A stretch of DNA of 64,000 nt from GW2011-AR15 sp964428335 (GCA_964428335.1 CAYRXW010000010.1:10850-74849), one strand, 5' to 3'; positions 26,904 to 36,463 are shown, counted from the first letter of the stretch. Notes: a model not told the origin generated them from the sequence alone. Made by a program: numbers and translations.

Positions 26904-28151
26904 ATGAAAGAACACACAGCCAGCGAGGTCTATAAAAAAATTCAGGAAGCAATAGACTTAATGAAAGCTAGGTCTGAAGATGTTGGAAAAGAGTACTCAG
27001 TATTGGAAGCAAGAATAGAAAAAATCAGGTTGGATTCAGTAACATTGGACGAAAAGCTTGCAAAAGGGTATTTATCAGGCATGGATGTTGAAAAAGAAGC
27101 AGATTTAGATAAAATACAGGATTTGACAGGATTAAATCTTTCAGGGATACAGGATAAATATCTGAGTGAAAGGAAAAGTGTTGAAAAAGAATTGAGGCAG
27201 CTTTCTTCTGACAGAAGGGTTTTGATGAAAGACACTTTTGAGAAGGGAGAGGAAGACAAATATCTTGATGACAGGATTGAAATCATTAAATCAATTGAGA
27301 ATAATGAAGGATACTTATATCTTCATAAGGAAGGGTTTATTGCAGGAAAGCATAAGAGAGGATTTTTCTGGTTTAAGCATAGGAGACTAAAAGCACTTGC
27401 AGATGAAACTGCTAAATTATTAGGGTATTCAGGTTTCAGTGAGCTGATGTATTCACAAAAAGGATTACTGGAGATGAGGAGCAGCATTCCTCTGCTTGTT
27501 TTATATCCTGAGCAGACAGTAGGCCAGCTTGAGATAGAAGTTGATGAAATAAATAAGAGGTATGATAAGCTGTCAGATAGAGTAGCTAATTACGGGGAAA
27601 GATTTACTGAATACGTTGTTGAAGAACTGACAAAGCAATTTAGCAATATTAAATATAAAAACCTTCTTACAAGGCTCGAGAAATACAAAAGCAGGAATTC
27701 ATCAGCAATCTCAGGTATATTGGAAAAACTTATTTCAATGGAAGAAAATTCAGAAATGGCTTCTGAAGATATGGATAGGTTGGATAAGGAAAGAAGTGAA
27801 TTATCAAGAAAAATAGGTGAATATACCTCCATGCTTGTAGAAATATCTCATTTCAAAGGTTCAAGTAAACCTATTGAATCAAGATATGTTGACCAGTTGT
27901 TTGAAACAAGTGCAGCTTATGCTAGTGAAATGCCTAGGGTTGATAGGATGCTTGATGAAATGCTTGAGCAGTTCCCAAAAGAAAAATTAGATAGGGCAGT
28001 TGCAAGAGAAAATCCAGGAGCAAGCGAATATAGGATTACAGGACAAAGAGTACGTTTTGTTTCAAAAGAAGCTGATCCTGGTTTATATGAAAGAACCAGA
28101 AAAGCCGGTGGAAAAGACGGAAAATGGACTGAAGTTAGAAGAATTAGGTGA
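26904..28151 (+). CDS. Hypothetical coiled-coil protein, 415 aa
   Basis: 415 residues from the ATG at 26904, two bases after the preceding stop; an upstream in-frame ATG (26883) overlaps the previous gene and looks less likely. Long heptad-like stretches (EYSVLEARIEKIRLDSVTL; SVEKELRQLSSDRRVL; ERSELSRKIGEYTSMLVEI) predict extended coiled coil. No membrane helix. It is tightly linked to the membrane protein before it and the two-pass protein after it, so a cytoplasmic scaffold is likely. No family recognised. Confidence 0.7.
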   Translation: MKEHTASEVYKKIQEAIDLMKARSEDVGKEYSVLEARIEKIRLDSVTLDEKLAKGYLSGMDVEKEADLDKIQDLTGLNLSGIQDKYLSERKSVEKELRQLSSDRRVLMKDTFEKGEEDKYLDDRIEIIKSIENNEGYLYLHKEGFIAGKHKRGFFWFKHRRLKALADETAKLLGYSGFSELMYSQKGLLEMRSSIPLLVLYPEQTVGQLEIEVDEINKRYDKLSDRVANYGERFTEYVVEELTKQFSNIKYKNLLTRLEKYKSRNSSAISGILEKLISMEENSEMASEDMDRLDKERSELSRKIGEYTSMLVEISHFKGSSKPIESRYVDQLFETSAAYASEMPRVDRMLDEMLEQFPKEKLDRAVARENPGASEYRITGQRVRFVSKEADPGLYERTRKAGGKDGKWTEVRRIR

Positions 28152-28156
28152 TTTCA

Positions 28157-28747
28157 ATGCCAGATTTAACAATTCATGAAAAAACACAGATGTTTAATGA
28201 AATAGGTGATGTTGCGTTATCATTAGAAAAAGAATTGAAAGCCTGCTCCCCTTATTATTTGAAAAGGTTTGAAGAAGAAACTAAAAAAATTGCAGTAAAA
28301 TACTCAATTGAAGAAAATTCCTTAGATGGCCTTATAGAAGGATACACTGTGCTTTATAAAGTTAATTTGGAAGAAAGACAGGGCTTTATGAAAAAATGGG
28401 GTTATGGAAGCTTTCCTGAAAAGGTAGATTCTAAAGGTAGTGCAATGAATGGTGTATTGTTAGGTGGAATTTTAGGGGCAGCAATTTCCTTTGGTGTGGG
28501 TTTGATTGATTCATATACAGGAGGAGGCACAGAAAATGGTCTTTTAATATTGGGGTATGTCTTTTCTTCTGCATTGGGTATAGGTTCAATACTAGGATTA
28601 ACTTTTTTTTATGGAGCAAAAAACAAAAATAAAGAAATGGAAACAACCCTGGGTTATCATGAAGTTTTAAAATTTTATGAGGAATCAGGTAAATTATTCA
28701 AAACATATTCTGAAAAAAATTATACTATTGTTGAACAGAAAAATTAA
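28157..28747 (+). CDS. Two-pass membrane protein, hypothetical
   Basis: 196 residues from the ATG at 28157, preceded by AGGTGA at 28146-28151; an in-frame GTG at 28148 lies within that motif. Two hydrophobic helices lie around residues 97-118 (GVLLGGILGAAISFGVGLID) and 128-152 (GLLILGYVFSSALGIGSILG), with a charged helical N-terminal domain. It is the last gene of the unknown five-gene run. Family not recognised. Confidence 0.65.
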   Translation: MPDLTIHEKTQMFNEIGDVALSLEKELKACSPYYLKRFEEETKKIAVKYSIEENSLDGLIEGYTVLYKVNLEERQGFMKKWGYGSFPEKVDSKGSAMNGVLLGGILGAAISFGVGLIDSYTGGGTENGLLILGYVFSSALGIGSILGLTFFYGAKNKNKEMETTLGYHEVLKFYEESGKLFKTYSEKNYTIVEQKN

Positions 28748-28814
28748 TTTTCCTTATTTTTAATTATTATTAGCTAGACTCGTTTTTTTATTAATTACTT
28801 AAATACTTTAGTTT

Positions 28815-28899
28815 TATCATACAATTATCATACATATATAATACAAACATCAATCATAGTAACATTTATATACTACATCTATACATAAAAAATCATACA
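28815..28899 (+). promoter_or_regulatory. Promoter and direct-repeat operator before the RHH operon
   Basis: TATCATACA occurs at 28815-28823 and again at 28826-28834 (period 11 nt), and ATCATACA recurs at 28892-28899. Between them lies a strong TATA (AACATTTATATACTA, 28861-28875), which predicts a start close to the third copy. Direct repeats one helical turn apart are what ribbon-helix-helix dimers usually bind, and the next gene encodes such a protein, so autorepression is likely. The rest of 28748-28948 is plain AT-rich sequence. Confidence 0.55.
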
Positions 28900-28948
28900 C
28901 ATATAACATAATACTGCGCCAGTATACAGTTTAGGACCAGGTTCAAAA

Positions 28949-29101
28949 GTGAAAGTCAAAGTAGTGAATGTAAGGCTTCCGGACAAGATCATCACTTGGA
29001 TTGATTCTTTGGTAGATAAGGAAATATATAATTCGAGGAGCGAAGCCATAAGGGAATTCTCACGTTCTTACGTTATAAAAAACAGGGGCGATGAAAAATA
29101 G
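28949..29101 (+). CDS. Ribbon-helix-helix (CopG-like) regulator, 50 aa
   Basis: 50 residues with a GTG start. The strand VKVKVVNVRLPDKI and helices ITWIDSLVDKEIYNSRSEAI match a CopG/MetJ-type fold (strand-helix-helix, NSRSEAIREF turn). Such dimers bind operator repeats with their strands. It heads the operon that includes the HerA-like ATPase and most likely controls it through the TATCATACA repeats just upstream. Too short to appear in most ORF lists. Confidence 0.8.
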   Translation: MKVKVVNVRLPDKIITWIDSLVDKEIYNSRSEAIREFSRSYVIKNRGDEK

Positions 29102-29121
29102 ACAAGATCGTTTCTGTCAGG

Positions 29122-29352
29122 ATGCCGCAGGCCTTATTGGATGAATTAAGGGAGATATCAGTGAAAAATCATTACCTTGATGTTTCTGAAGCCCTCCGTT
29201 CGCTGCTTAGGGAAAAATGGCTTGAGGAAAAATCCCCATATCAGGCAAAGATTTCTGAAATAAGAAAGCATGTTTCTAAAGTAACAGATGATGAAAAATT
29301 AAATGCAATGAAAAAGACACTAAGGCTTTTGGAGGAGTTAAATGAGCTCTAA
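29122..29352 (+). CDS. Second ribbon-helix-helix domain protein; start unclear
   Basis: From the ATG at 29122, 76 residues. The same frame is open upstream to 29095 and encodes KIVSVRMP, the DNA-binding strand that an RHH domain needs, but has no standard start codon there (only ATA at 29098). The helices LLDELREISVKNHYLDVSEAL fit the fold. The previous RHH gene ends in GAAAAATAG at 29093-29101, and a -1 shift on the A run would join the two into one tandem-RHH protein. It may therefore be the second half of a frameshifted gene, or use a non-standard start. Its 3' end overlaps the next gene by 11 nt. Confidence 0.6.
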   Translation: MPQALLDELREISVKNHYLDVSEALRSLLREKWLEEKSPYQAKISEIRKHVSKVTDDEKLNAMKKTLRLLEELNEL

Positions 29353-32218
29353 ATCAAGCTGGATAGTGCTATGCATAGTTGTTTTCATAGCATTTGCATC
29401 TCATGATGGTTTTACAGTATCTGCTGCAGAAAATTCAACAAATTACACTATACCTGCAGATTTGTCAGTAAGTGTTTATGGCATGCTTTCAAATGAGACA
29501 ATAACCATAGCAGCAGATTACTCCTATGAAAACGGCACAATTCCAGGAATAGACATATGTTTCACTTCACAGGGAGCCATGTCATTTAACATGTCAAATG
29601 GATTTTATTACAAATCAGAAAGCCTTCTATCTGGAAATTATTCCAGGATAATCAGCTGCCATAAAGAAGGTTATGAGAACAAGACTGATACAATTGAATT
29701 TGAGGTATTTGATCCAGTAATTGATAATGATAATGATGGGTATGATGTTTTTAATGACTGTAACGACACTAATCCAGATATCAATCCTGGAGAAGAAGAG
29801 ATTTTTGGAAACAGCATAGATGATGACTGTAATGCAGAGACACCTGACAACCTCTTTTTGAATATCACCACAAGCAAGGAAAATTATGCAATATCAGAAA
29901 CAGTATCAATCCTTATCAATGCAGTAAATGGCTCAGATACGTATATCACTATAAACACTCCGACAAATGTTTCATATGTCTACATATTCAGCAACGGCAA
30001 TTACCCGGTAACACAGCAATATTCGCTTACAGGTATCACAGGGCTTTATTCAATAGAGGCAGTCAATTATTATGGAGACGAAGTTTTGCAGGACTATGAC
30101 GAATTTACAGTTGGAAGTGCAATGGGAATTTCAATTATAACAAATAAGAATGAGGCATTCACAAATGAAAAAATAAGCTTTTCAGCACAGGTCACAAATG
30201 CTGTAGGCAATGTAAACTACATATGGAACATGGATGACGGCAATGAAAAGAATTCAGCATCATTTGAGCACTCTTACAGTTCAGCAAGAGCATACAACAT
30301 TGTGCTTATTGCAACAGACCAGGGAGGGAACCAGGTAATAAAAAGCAAGCAGGTCATAATTAAGCCGCAGTATACTTTCAAGGTAAAAGTCATAGACAAC
30401 AGCACATCTGAGATATTAGATGAGGCTTATGTAGATTTAGATGGGGATACAAAAGAGACAAATTCCTCAGGTATGGTTGAGTACAAAGTCTCAAACAAAA
30501 CCTATGGCCTGGAAGCTTATTCAGATGATTACATTGATTATGATCATAGCATAAAGATAAATGGCTCTCACACTATAACACTAAAGCTTGCAAAAGACAA
30601 AAGCTCACAAAGGCCATCAGTATCTCTGATAACACAGAACAAGACTCAGTTTAGCGGGGAATTGAAATTCAGGTTCACTGACAATACTAAATCAGATTGC
30701 ACACTTTATGTTTCAGAAGATAGGTCATGGTGGTCAGAAGAGGGAAGTCGTGATGATTTGCAGCCTTCAACAGATTATTCATTCAACCCAGACCTTGAAG
30801 CTATAGACTATTACTGGAAAGTCCATTGCAAGGATACAGACGGCAATGAAGGAATAAGCCAGATAAGGAAAGTACTAAAAAAAGAGGCAGGGGAATCTAT
30901 TGAGGCAACAGAGACATTCAGCCAGGTGCAGGATGTATACAATGTGATACCCAATTTTGATTCTTATGGACCGGATGAAAAAAAGGTCATAGAATACCTA
31001 GATATGGAAGTTTTAATCAAGGACGCAAAAAGGAAGCTTGAGATGGCAAACAGGGACATTTTCAACCTAAGGAATGAACCGGATACAGATTCAATAATAC
31101 AGAAAAGAGACGAGATCTACGAAAGGATAGACTCAATAAAAGATGAAACACCTTTGGCAGTGAAAGTTACAGACAAGGCAAATTTTGTGAAATACATTGA
31201 TGAAACAGATTTAGCAGTTCTTCTGGAAAAGTACTTTGATGTAAAATCAAAATCTAAGGTTTCCAGTTCACTTCTTAGTGCAAACAAAGACATTCAAAAA
31301 AAAGTCACAATAGAGACTAATCTTTATAATGTCGAGATAGAATATATCTCAGGAAGAAAGCAGGAAGTAACCCTTATAGCAAGAAAGATTGATTCTCAGA
31401 ATTCTGAAGGGATGTATGTTGAATATATCCCAAAAGAGATAGTTGAGACTACTGATGATATAATCTTCCTGAACTCCCCAACTATCCTTGAAAAAGATCC
31501 ATTATTTGAAATTCCTATAGCAAGCCTGAATGAATTTGTTTATTACATAAATAATAAAATAGATTTAAGCGAGATACCAAAGATAAAGGCAGCAGTCATA
31601 ACAGATAAAGAAGTAGAAAGCAATGCAATCACAGGATTTGCAATCTTTGATAAGCTTGGGTTTAGTGAATCAAACAAAAAAATCTTCTTAATACAGCTGG
31701 TCGTTGTATTTGTACTTATAGGGGTATATCTTTATTTCTCAAGAGACAGCACAACTTACACGAGGATTATAGAAAAAAAACCAAAATATGAAAAGATTGC
31801 TTTAAACAGCAGGTCAGTAGATGCTAATTCAGTAGCACCACACAAAAAAGCTGATGAATTTAATTTTGGGACAAGGATGAATTACCTTAAAGGCATGATT
31901 AGGGATGCAAAAAAGCTGAACCTGAAAGATGCTGCAATAAAATACCATGAAATAAAGCTGTTATATGATACCTTAGAAGAAGCAGAAAAAACCCACTTAT
32001 ATCTGGAAGTATCAGAACTGTTGGATGACATAACCTTAAGAAACATAAACCATAACCTCAACTTAGCATTGAGTGCATTAGCTTCAGAAAAAAATGATGA
32101 GTCTTTTAAACTATATGAAGAGATTCAAAATGAATTTGAAAAGTTAAGCGAGGAATCAAAAGAAAAGATATATTCAAGATGCTGTGAACTGGCAATAAGA
32201 CTTAAAGATGAAAACTAA
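29342..32218 (+). CDS. Large type-I surface protein with MopE-like, PKD-like and cytoplasmic tail
   Basis: 958 residues. Signal peptide at about 5-27 (WIVLCIVVFIAFASHDGFTVSA). An acidic MopE-like motif lies near residue 135 (DNDNDGYDVFNDCND), a PKD-like domain near 290-345 (YIWNMDDGNEKNSASFEHSY), then a carboxypeptidase-regulatory-like domain. One membrane helix lies near residue 780-800 (IFLIQLVVVFVLIGVYLYF). The cytoplasmic tail of about 150 residues is helical and TPR-like (LKDAAIKYHEIKLLYDTLEE). It overlaps both neighbours, so translation is coupled with the RHH protein and the HerA-like ATPase. Probably a surface sensor or adhesin that signals inward; specific ligand unknown. Confidence 0.85.
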   Translation: MSSKSSWIVLCIVVFIAFASHDGFTVSAAENSTNYTIPADLSVSVYGMLSNETITIAADYSYENGTIPGIDICFTSQGAMSFNMSNGFYYKSESLLSGNYSRIISCHKEGYENKTDTIEFEVFDPVIDNDNDGYDVFNDCNDTNPDINPGEEEIFGNSIDDDCNAETPDNLFLNITTSKENYAISETVSILINAVNGSDTYITINTPTNVSYVYIFSNGNYPVTQQYSLTGITGLYSIEAVNYYGDEVLQDYDEFTVGSAMGISIITNKNEAFTNEKISFSAQVTNAVGNVNYIWNMDDGNEKNSASFEHSYSSARAYNIVLIATDQGGNQVIKSKQVIIKPQYTFKVKVIDNSTSEILDEAYVDLDGDTKETNSSGMVEYKVSNKTYGLEAYSDDYIDYDHSIKINGSHTITLKLAKDKSSQRPSVSLITQNKTQFSGELKFRFTDNTKSDCTLYVSEDRSWWSEEGSRDDLQPSTDYSFNPDLEAIDYYWKVHCKDTDGNEGISQIRKVLKKEAGESIEATETFSQVQDVYNVIPNFDSYGPDEKKVIEYLDMEVLIKDAKRKLEMANRDIFNLRNEPDTDSIIQKRDEIYERIDSIKDETPLAVKVTDKANFVKYIDETDLAVLLEKYFDVKSKSKVSSSLLSANKDIQKKVTIETNLYNVEIEYISGRKQEVTLIARKIDSQNSEGMYVEYIPKEIVETTDDIIFLNSPTILEKDPLFEIPIASLNEFVYYINNKIDLSEIPKIKAAVITDKEVESNAITGFAIFDKLGFSESNKKIFLIQLVVVFVLIGVYLYFSRDSTTYTRIIEKKPKYEKIALNSRSVDANSVAPHKKADEFNFGTRMNYLKGMIRDAKKLNLKDAAIKYHEIKLLYDTLEEAEKTHLYLEVSELLDDITLRNINHNLNLALSALASEKNDESFKLYEEIQNEFEKLSEESKEKIYSRCCELAIRLKDEN

Positions 32219-35200
32219 ACTCGATTGGGATGTTGTACTTAGCAATCTGTTCATAGTTTTGCTAATAATAATTTCAGCCATATCAATAGTTATACTTAGG
32301 GATTATGTTGGTATGGTTTCCTATGAGGAGGCAGAAGGCGGAGTAATAACACAGCTGGAGATAACTCATAGGGATCCTGCAAGTGCATGGTGGGGACTTG
32401 GCGGGATTACTCTTTCAGCTTCCGGACTAAACTCATCATGGTATATTTTTGTAGATTCTGATTCGCAGTATAGGATTTCAGAGTTAAACCCTATATTTGG
32501 ATGCCTTGCTCCAGGTGAAACACATGAGCTATACATAACAACTCTAACATCTTCGCAGATAGATTGGACGCTGATAACAGCAGGAACTCCGCAGATGGTA
32601 GATGACTATGCAGGAGTTGGATATAATGATACTTCCTCAGCAACATTGACATTCACAGAACTTATAAATGTTGAGCTTGGAAACACTTTGATTTCAAATG
32701 TTCCTGCAGTATACATGAACCAGTACAATAATCCGGGAAGCGAAGCATTTGCTCTTGGAATCCTTCAATATAGCGGAAGCATAATTATGGTTGCCCTGGT
32801 AAATGATCATTTTGTTACTGGGTTTAGGCCGGATAAGACATTTAACTATGAGCTTATGGTTCCTGTCCCTCCAAATACTGCCACTCCTCTAAAATATAAT
32901 ATCTATACAGATCCTTATGATACCTGTCCTGCAGGAGTAGGAGAGCAGGCAGAAGCAGGTTCAGTCCACGGATGGGTAACCGACAATTCAACAGGGTTAT
33001 TTTTATCAAATGCCCTTGTGTCAGTTTCAAACAAGATTTATATTACAGGTTCAGATGGCTTTTTCAACCTGACAGGCATCCCTGCGGATGAATATTATAT
33101 TATCGGCATAAAAACCGGGTTTGGAAACTATGTAAGCAATATAACTGTCTATGAAGGGAATTCAACCTTGCATAATATCTCAATGAACATAGTTTTTGCT
33201 GAGCAGCTTACAGGCACAGGTCCAGGTATAGGGACAGGTCCAGGAGACGATCCTCCAGGAACAAAGACAAAATCAGGAGTGGGAGAAGGTCCAGGCATAG
33301 GTCCAGGCATAGGTCCATTCATTGAGAGGCCAGAAGACATAGGAAAACCTTTTTTCATGTCTTTAAACGCATTAAAGAAAAGGATGAGGCTTGAGACATT
33401 TTTTACAGAGCATTTATTGATATTCAGCTTTGGAAAAGAACCTGTTACAGCAAACTTGAAAGTTATAGGAGACGCAGCAAGCATATTAGAGCTTTCAACA
33501 TATGAAGTGACAATCCAGCCAAATACCTACGCAAACATAACCATAAAAGGGTTTGGTACAGATTATGGGCACTTTACAGGAACAATAGAGATGGGTGGGG
33601 ATATTAACGATACTTTACCTGTTGATATCACTGTGACAGATGAGGAAAGGCTGCCTGTAGAAGCATTGTTGATACAGCTTAATCCCCTTACAAGAAGGCC
33701 GCTTCCAGGAAAAAATTTCAAGTTTTCAGTTAATTTGCAGAATTTACTTATTGATGAAGCATACGATGTAAGGCTTGATTATTTTATAAGGGGGGTAGAG
33801 ACAAATACAGCTAATTTCAGTTCATACATAGGAAATGATACAGTCTCAATCAGGACTACCCAGACTTTGATTAAAGAGTTTGTTATACCAGCTGAATGGA
33901 CAAAGGGAGATTATTTCCTTATTGTTGAAGCAACATACTTTGATCAGGCTTCAAGGACATCTACAGTATTTGAGGTATTTGAGCCTATCCAGAATTACAA
34001 GGTATTTGGATTAGTTGAATTATGGAAACTCTTGACAGCATTGGCAATACTTGCAGTAATTCTTGGCATAGTTCTTTACATTAGGCATGAGATAAACAGG
34101 AAAAAGAGATATCACGTAAAGGTAGAGTATAAGCTTCTTCCAAAGCAGGGACCAAGGTCCCTTTATGTAGGGAAGATTGCAGAGACAGAGAATGACACTT
34201 ATTTTGACATGGATAAGCTTACGGTGCATTCAATCATTGCAGGAAGCACAGGAGGTGGTAAATCTATCAGCGCCCAGGTTGTCATAGAGGAATGCCTTCT
34301 AAAAAACACAGCAGTGATTGTATTTGATCCAACCGCGCAGTGGACAGGAATGCTAAGGAAATGTACAGATGAAAAGATGTTCCAGTTCTATCCAAGATAT
34401 CACATGACAAAGAAAGATGCAAAGGCATTCAGCGGTAACATCAGAGCAATAAAGAATCCAAAAGAAAAACTTGACCTGATGAAATACTGGAAGCCTGGTG
34501 AGATACAGGTAATCACCACAAGCACATTAGATCCAAGGGGAATGGACATTTTTGTTGCAAACACAGTAAGACAGGTCTTTAAGTCTAACCTTCAGGAATA
34601 CAGGGGACTTAGGTACATGATGGTATACGATGAAGTTCACAGACTTCTGCCAAAATTCGGTGGTTCAGGTGAAGGTTTCGTGCAGATTGAAAGGGCATGC
34701 AGGGAGTTCAGAAAGTGGGGCATTGGTGTAGTGCTTATTTCCCAGGTATTGGCAGATTTCGTTGGACAGATCAAGGCTAACATCAACACAGAAATCCAGA
34801 TGAAGACAAGAGACGAGGGAGATTTGCAAAGAATCGAGACAAAATACGGCAAATCCTATGTTCAGGAACTAGTAAAATCACCTGTTGGTTCAGGCATGGT
34901 TCAGAATTCAGACTGGAACAGGGGACAGCCATATTATGTCCAGTTCAGGCCAATCATCCATAGCGTTGTAAGGTTATCAGACCAGGAGCTTGATTTATAT
35001 AACAAATATAATGAGATAGTAGAAGATTTAAGCTCCCAATTGGACCAGCTGGAAGAACTGGGAAAAGATGTCTTTGATCTAAGATTAGAATTAAAGCTTT
35101 CAGTTGATAAGATAAAGCAGGGTGGGTTTAATATGGTGGAAATCTATCTTGAAGGCTTAAAGCCAAGGATTGAGAAATTCTGGAAAGATCTAGGAAAGAC

Positions 35201-35792
35201 ACCAAAGAAAAAAGAGCTTGAGCTTGTTTCAGACCAGGAATTAAATGCAGCTGTTGAAGAAGCCAAAAAAGAAAGCGAGAAAGCAAAAGCAGCTGTTGCG
35301 CAGACTGCAGAAGCTGTAAAAGTAATGACTGTAAATGATGATGTTGCCGGAGATAAGATGCTTACTCTATGCAATGGTACATTAGTCATAAAGTTAAAAG
35401 CGCTTTTAGATGAGATAAATGTATTGAAAGATGAAGACTTTGCAAAGCATGTCAATGCAGATAAGAACGACTTTTCAGCATGGATTAGGGCAGCATATGG
35501 GAATGATAAATGGGCAGATCTTGCAGACCAAATAATTGTAAAAGCAGATTATGTTAAATTCCTTGAGCTGTTATATGCTGGAAAAGAAAAAGAGTTCAAG
35601 GTCGCAGTAAAAAGGGAAAAACCTTTCTCAAGCAAGCCAAAAGTTGCAGAGGCTCCAAAACAGGAAGAAGCAAAAGCAAAAGAAGAAGAAAAAAAAGAAA
35701 TAAAGGAAACCAAGGCTGAAGAGCAAAAAAAAGAAAGCCCTCCGGAATTAAAAGTGCAGCCAGCCACTGATGGCAAGGAGGAGAAAAAATGA
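32208..35792 (+). CDS. HerA/FtsK-like ATPase fused to an extracellular domain
   Basis: 1194 residues. A membrane helix at about 12-30 (LFIVLLIIISAISIVIL), a large beta-rich ectodomain with a carboxypeptidase-regulatory-like segment near 260-320 and a Gly/Pro-rich linker (GTGPGIGTGPGDDPPG), then a second helix at about 605-625 (LLTALAILAVILGIVLYI). The cytoplasmic half has Walker A AGSTGGGKS at 679-686, Walker B with MMVYDEVHRL near 804-813 and the VLISQ sensor strand: a HerA/VirB4/FtsK-type pumping ATPase. A DUF5752-like HVN..KND domain follows near 1053-1120, then a Lys/Glu-rich tail. Coupled start with the gene before (11-nt overlap) and ATGA overlap with the next. Known relatives move DNA or protein; here with an outside domain it may drive export or signalling. 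Confidence 0.88.
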   Translation: MKTKLDWDVVLSNLFIVLLIIISAISIVILRDYVGMVSYEEAEGGVITQLEITHRDPASAWWGLGGITLSASGLNSSWYIFVDSDSQYRISELNPIFGCLAPGETHELYITTLTSSQIDWTLITAGTPQMVDDYAGVGYNDTSSATLTFTELINVELGNTLISNVPAVYMNQYNNPGSEAFALGILQYSGSIIMVALVNDHFVTGFRPDKTFNYELMVPVPPNTATPLKYNIYTDPYDTCPAGVGEQAEAGSVHGWVTDNSTGLFLSNALVSVSNKIYITGSDGFFNLTGIPADEYYIIGIKTGFGNYVSNITVYEGNSTLHNISMNIVFAEQLTGTGPGIGTGPGDDPPGTKTKSGVGEGPGIGPGIGPFIERPEDIGKPFFMSLNALKKRMRLETFFTEHLLIFSFGKEPVTANLKVIGDAASILELSTYEVTIQPNTYANITIKGFGTDYGHFTGTIEMGGDINDTLPVDITVTDEERLPVEALLIQLNPLTRRPLPGKNFKFSVNLQNLLIDEAYDVRLDYFIRGVETNTANFSSYIGNDTVSIRTTQTLIKEFVIPAEWTKGDYFLIVEATYFDQASRTSTVFEVFEPIQNYKVFGLVELWKLLTALAILAVILGIVLYIRHEINRKKRYHVKVEYKLLPKQGPRSLYVGKIAETENDTYFDMDKLTVHSIIAGSTGGGKSISAQVVIEECLLKNTAVIVFDPTAQWTGMLRKCTDEKMFQFYPRYHMTKKDAKAFSGNIRAIKNPKEKLDLMKYWKPGEIQVITTSTLDPRGMDIFVANTVRQVFKSNLQEYRGLRYMMVYDEVHRLLPKFGGSGEGFVQIERACREFRKWGIGVVLISQVLADFVGQIKANINTEIQMKTRDEGDLQRIETKYGKSYVQELVKSPVGSGMVQNSDWNRGQPYYVQFRPIIHSVVRLSDQELDLYNKYNEIVEDLSSQLDQLEELGKDVFDLRLELKLSVDKIKQGGFNMVEIYLEGLKPRIEKFWKDLGKTPKKKELELVSDQELNAAVEEAKKESEKAKAAVAQTAEAVKVMTVNDDVAGDKMLTLCNGTLVIKLKALLDEINVLKDEDFAKHVNADKNDFSAWIRAAYGNDKWADLADQIIVKADYVKFLELLYAGKEKEFKVAVKREKPFSSKPKVAEAPKQEEAKAKEEEKKEIKETKAEEQKKESPPELKVQPATDGKEEKK

Positions 35793-36463
35793 ATCCTGCT
35801 TATTTCAGGCTAGCAAGCGGGGAAATAATTAAGCATTATTCAGAGCTTTCAGATGTTTTTGAAAAGATTAATGATGAAGAATTTTTTTCACATGTCAACG
35901 AGTCAAAGAATGATTTTTCAAAATGGGTTTATGAAGTTTATGGGCTTAGCGATCTTTCAACATATCTAACTATGGCAAAGACAAGAAACGAGGCAAAACG
36001 AGTTGTAAATGCATACTTAAGGATGGCAGAAGTGAAATTTAAGTTTAAAATGCCTTTGACAAACCAAAAAAGTGAACCAGAAAAAAAAGAGGAGCCTAAA
36101 TATAGCCAGGCTAGTAGCTTGTCAGATGCAGACAGGTTTTTTAAGGAAAACCCAGTGATTGTTTCACAAAGGGTTGAGGCAAAAAAAGAGAATCTTGTTT
36201 TTGAGCCTTTGGTTTTTCCGGTTTTAATAGGTAATGAGTCCCCAGAACAATTAGTGTCAATATTCAAAGACACTTATGCTAAGATATATGAAAAAGTGGT
36301 ATTCCTAAGGAAAAACGGATATGACACAAAAATCATCGAAGTGATGCTATTTAGGATTATCCCTAAAATCAAGATTTATGATGCAAGTAAAGAGAATAAA
36401 GATTCAGATTTAATCAAAAGATACTTAAATGAAGTAATCGATGAGATAAATAAGGTTAGGTAA
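35789..36463 (+). CDS. DUF5752-like domain protein
   Basis: 224 residues. Residues about 5-75 contain the HVNESKNDFSKWVYEVYG signature, shared with the ATPase just upstream, a RecA-like ATPase at 41.9 kb and a surface protein at 44.5 kb. It matches my memory of family DUF5752, which I cannot check here. A charged linker follows, then a helical C-terminal domain. Translation is coupled to the HerA-like gene by ATGA. It is soluble and likely an adaptor on the cytoplasmic side of the complex. Confidence 0.75.
   Translation: MNPAYFRLASGEIIKHYSELSDVFEKINDEEFFSHVNESKNDFSKWVYEVYGLSDLSTYLTMAKTRNEAKRVVNAYLRMAEVKFKFKMPLTNQKSEPEKKEEPKYSQASSLSDADRFFKENPVIVSQRVEAKKENLVFEPLVFPVLIGNESPEQLVSIFKDTYAKIYEKVVFLRKNGYDTKIIEVMLFRIIPKIKIYDASKENKDSDLIKRYLNEVIDEINKVR

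Noticed and set aside
28949..29352. Toxin-antitoxin module
   Set aside because: Two RHH domains (antitoxin type) but no toxin-like gene; the next gene is a 958-residue surface protein.
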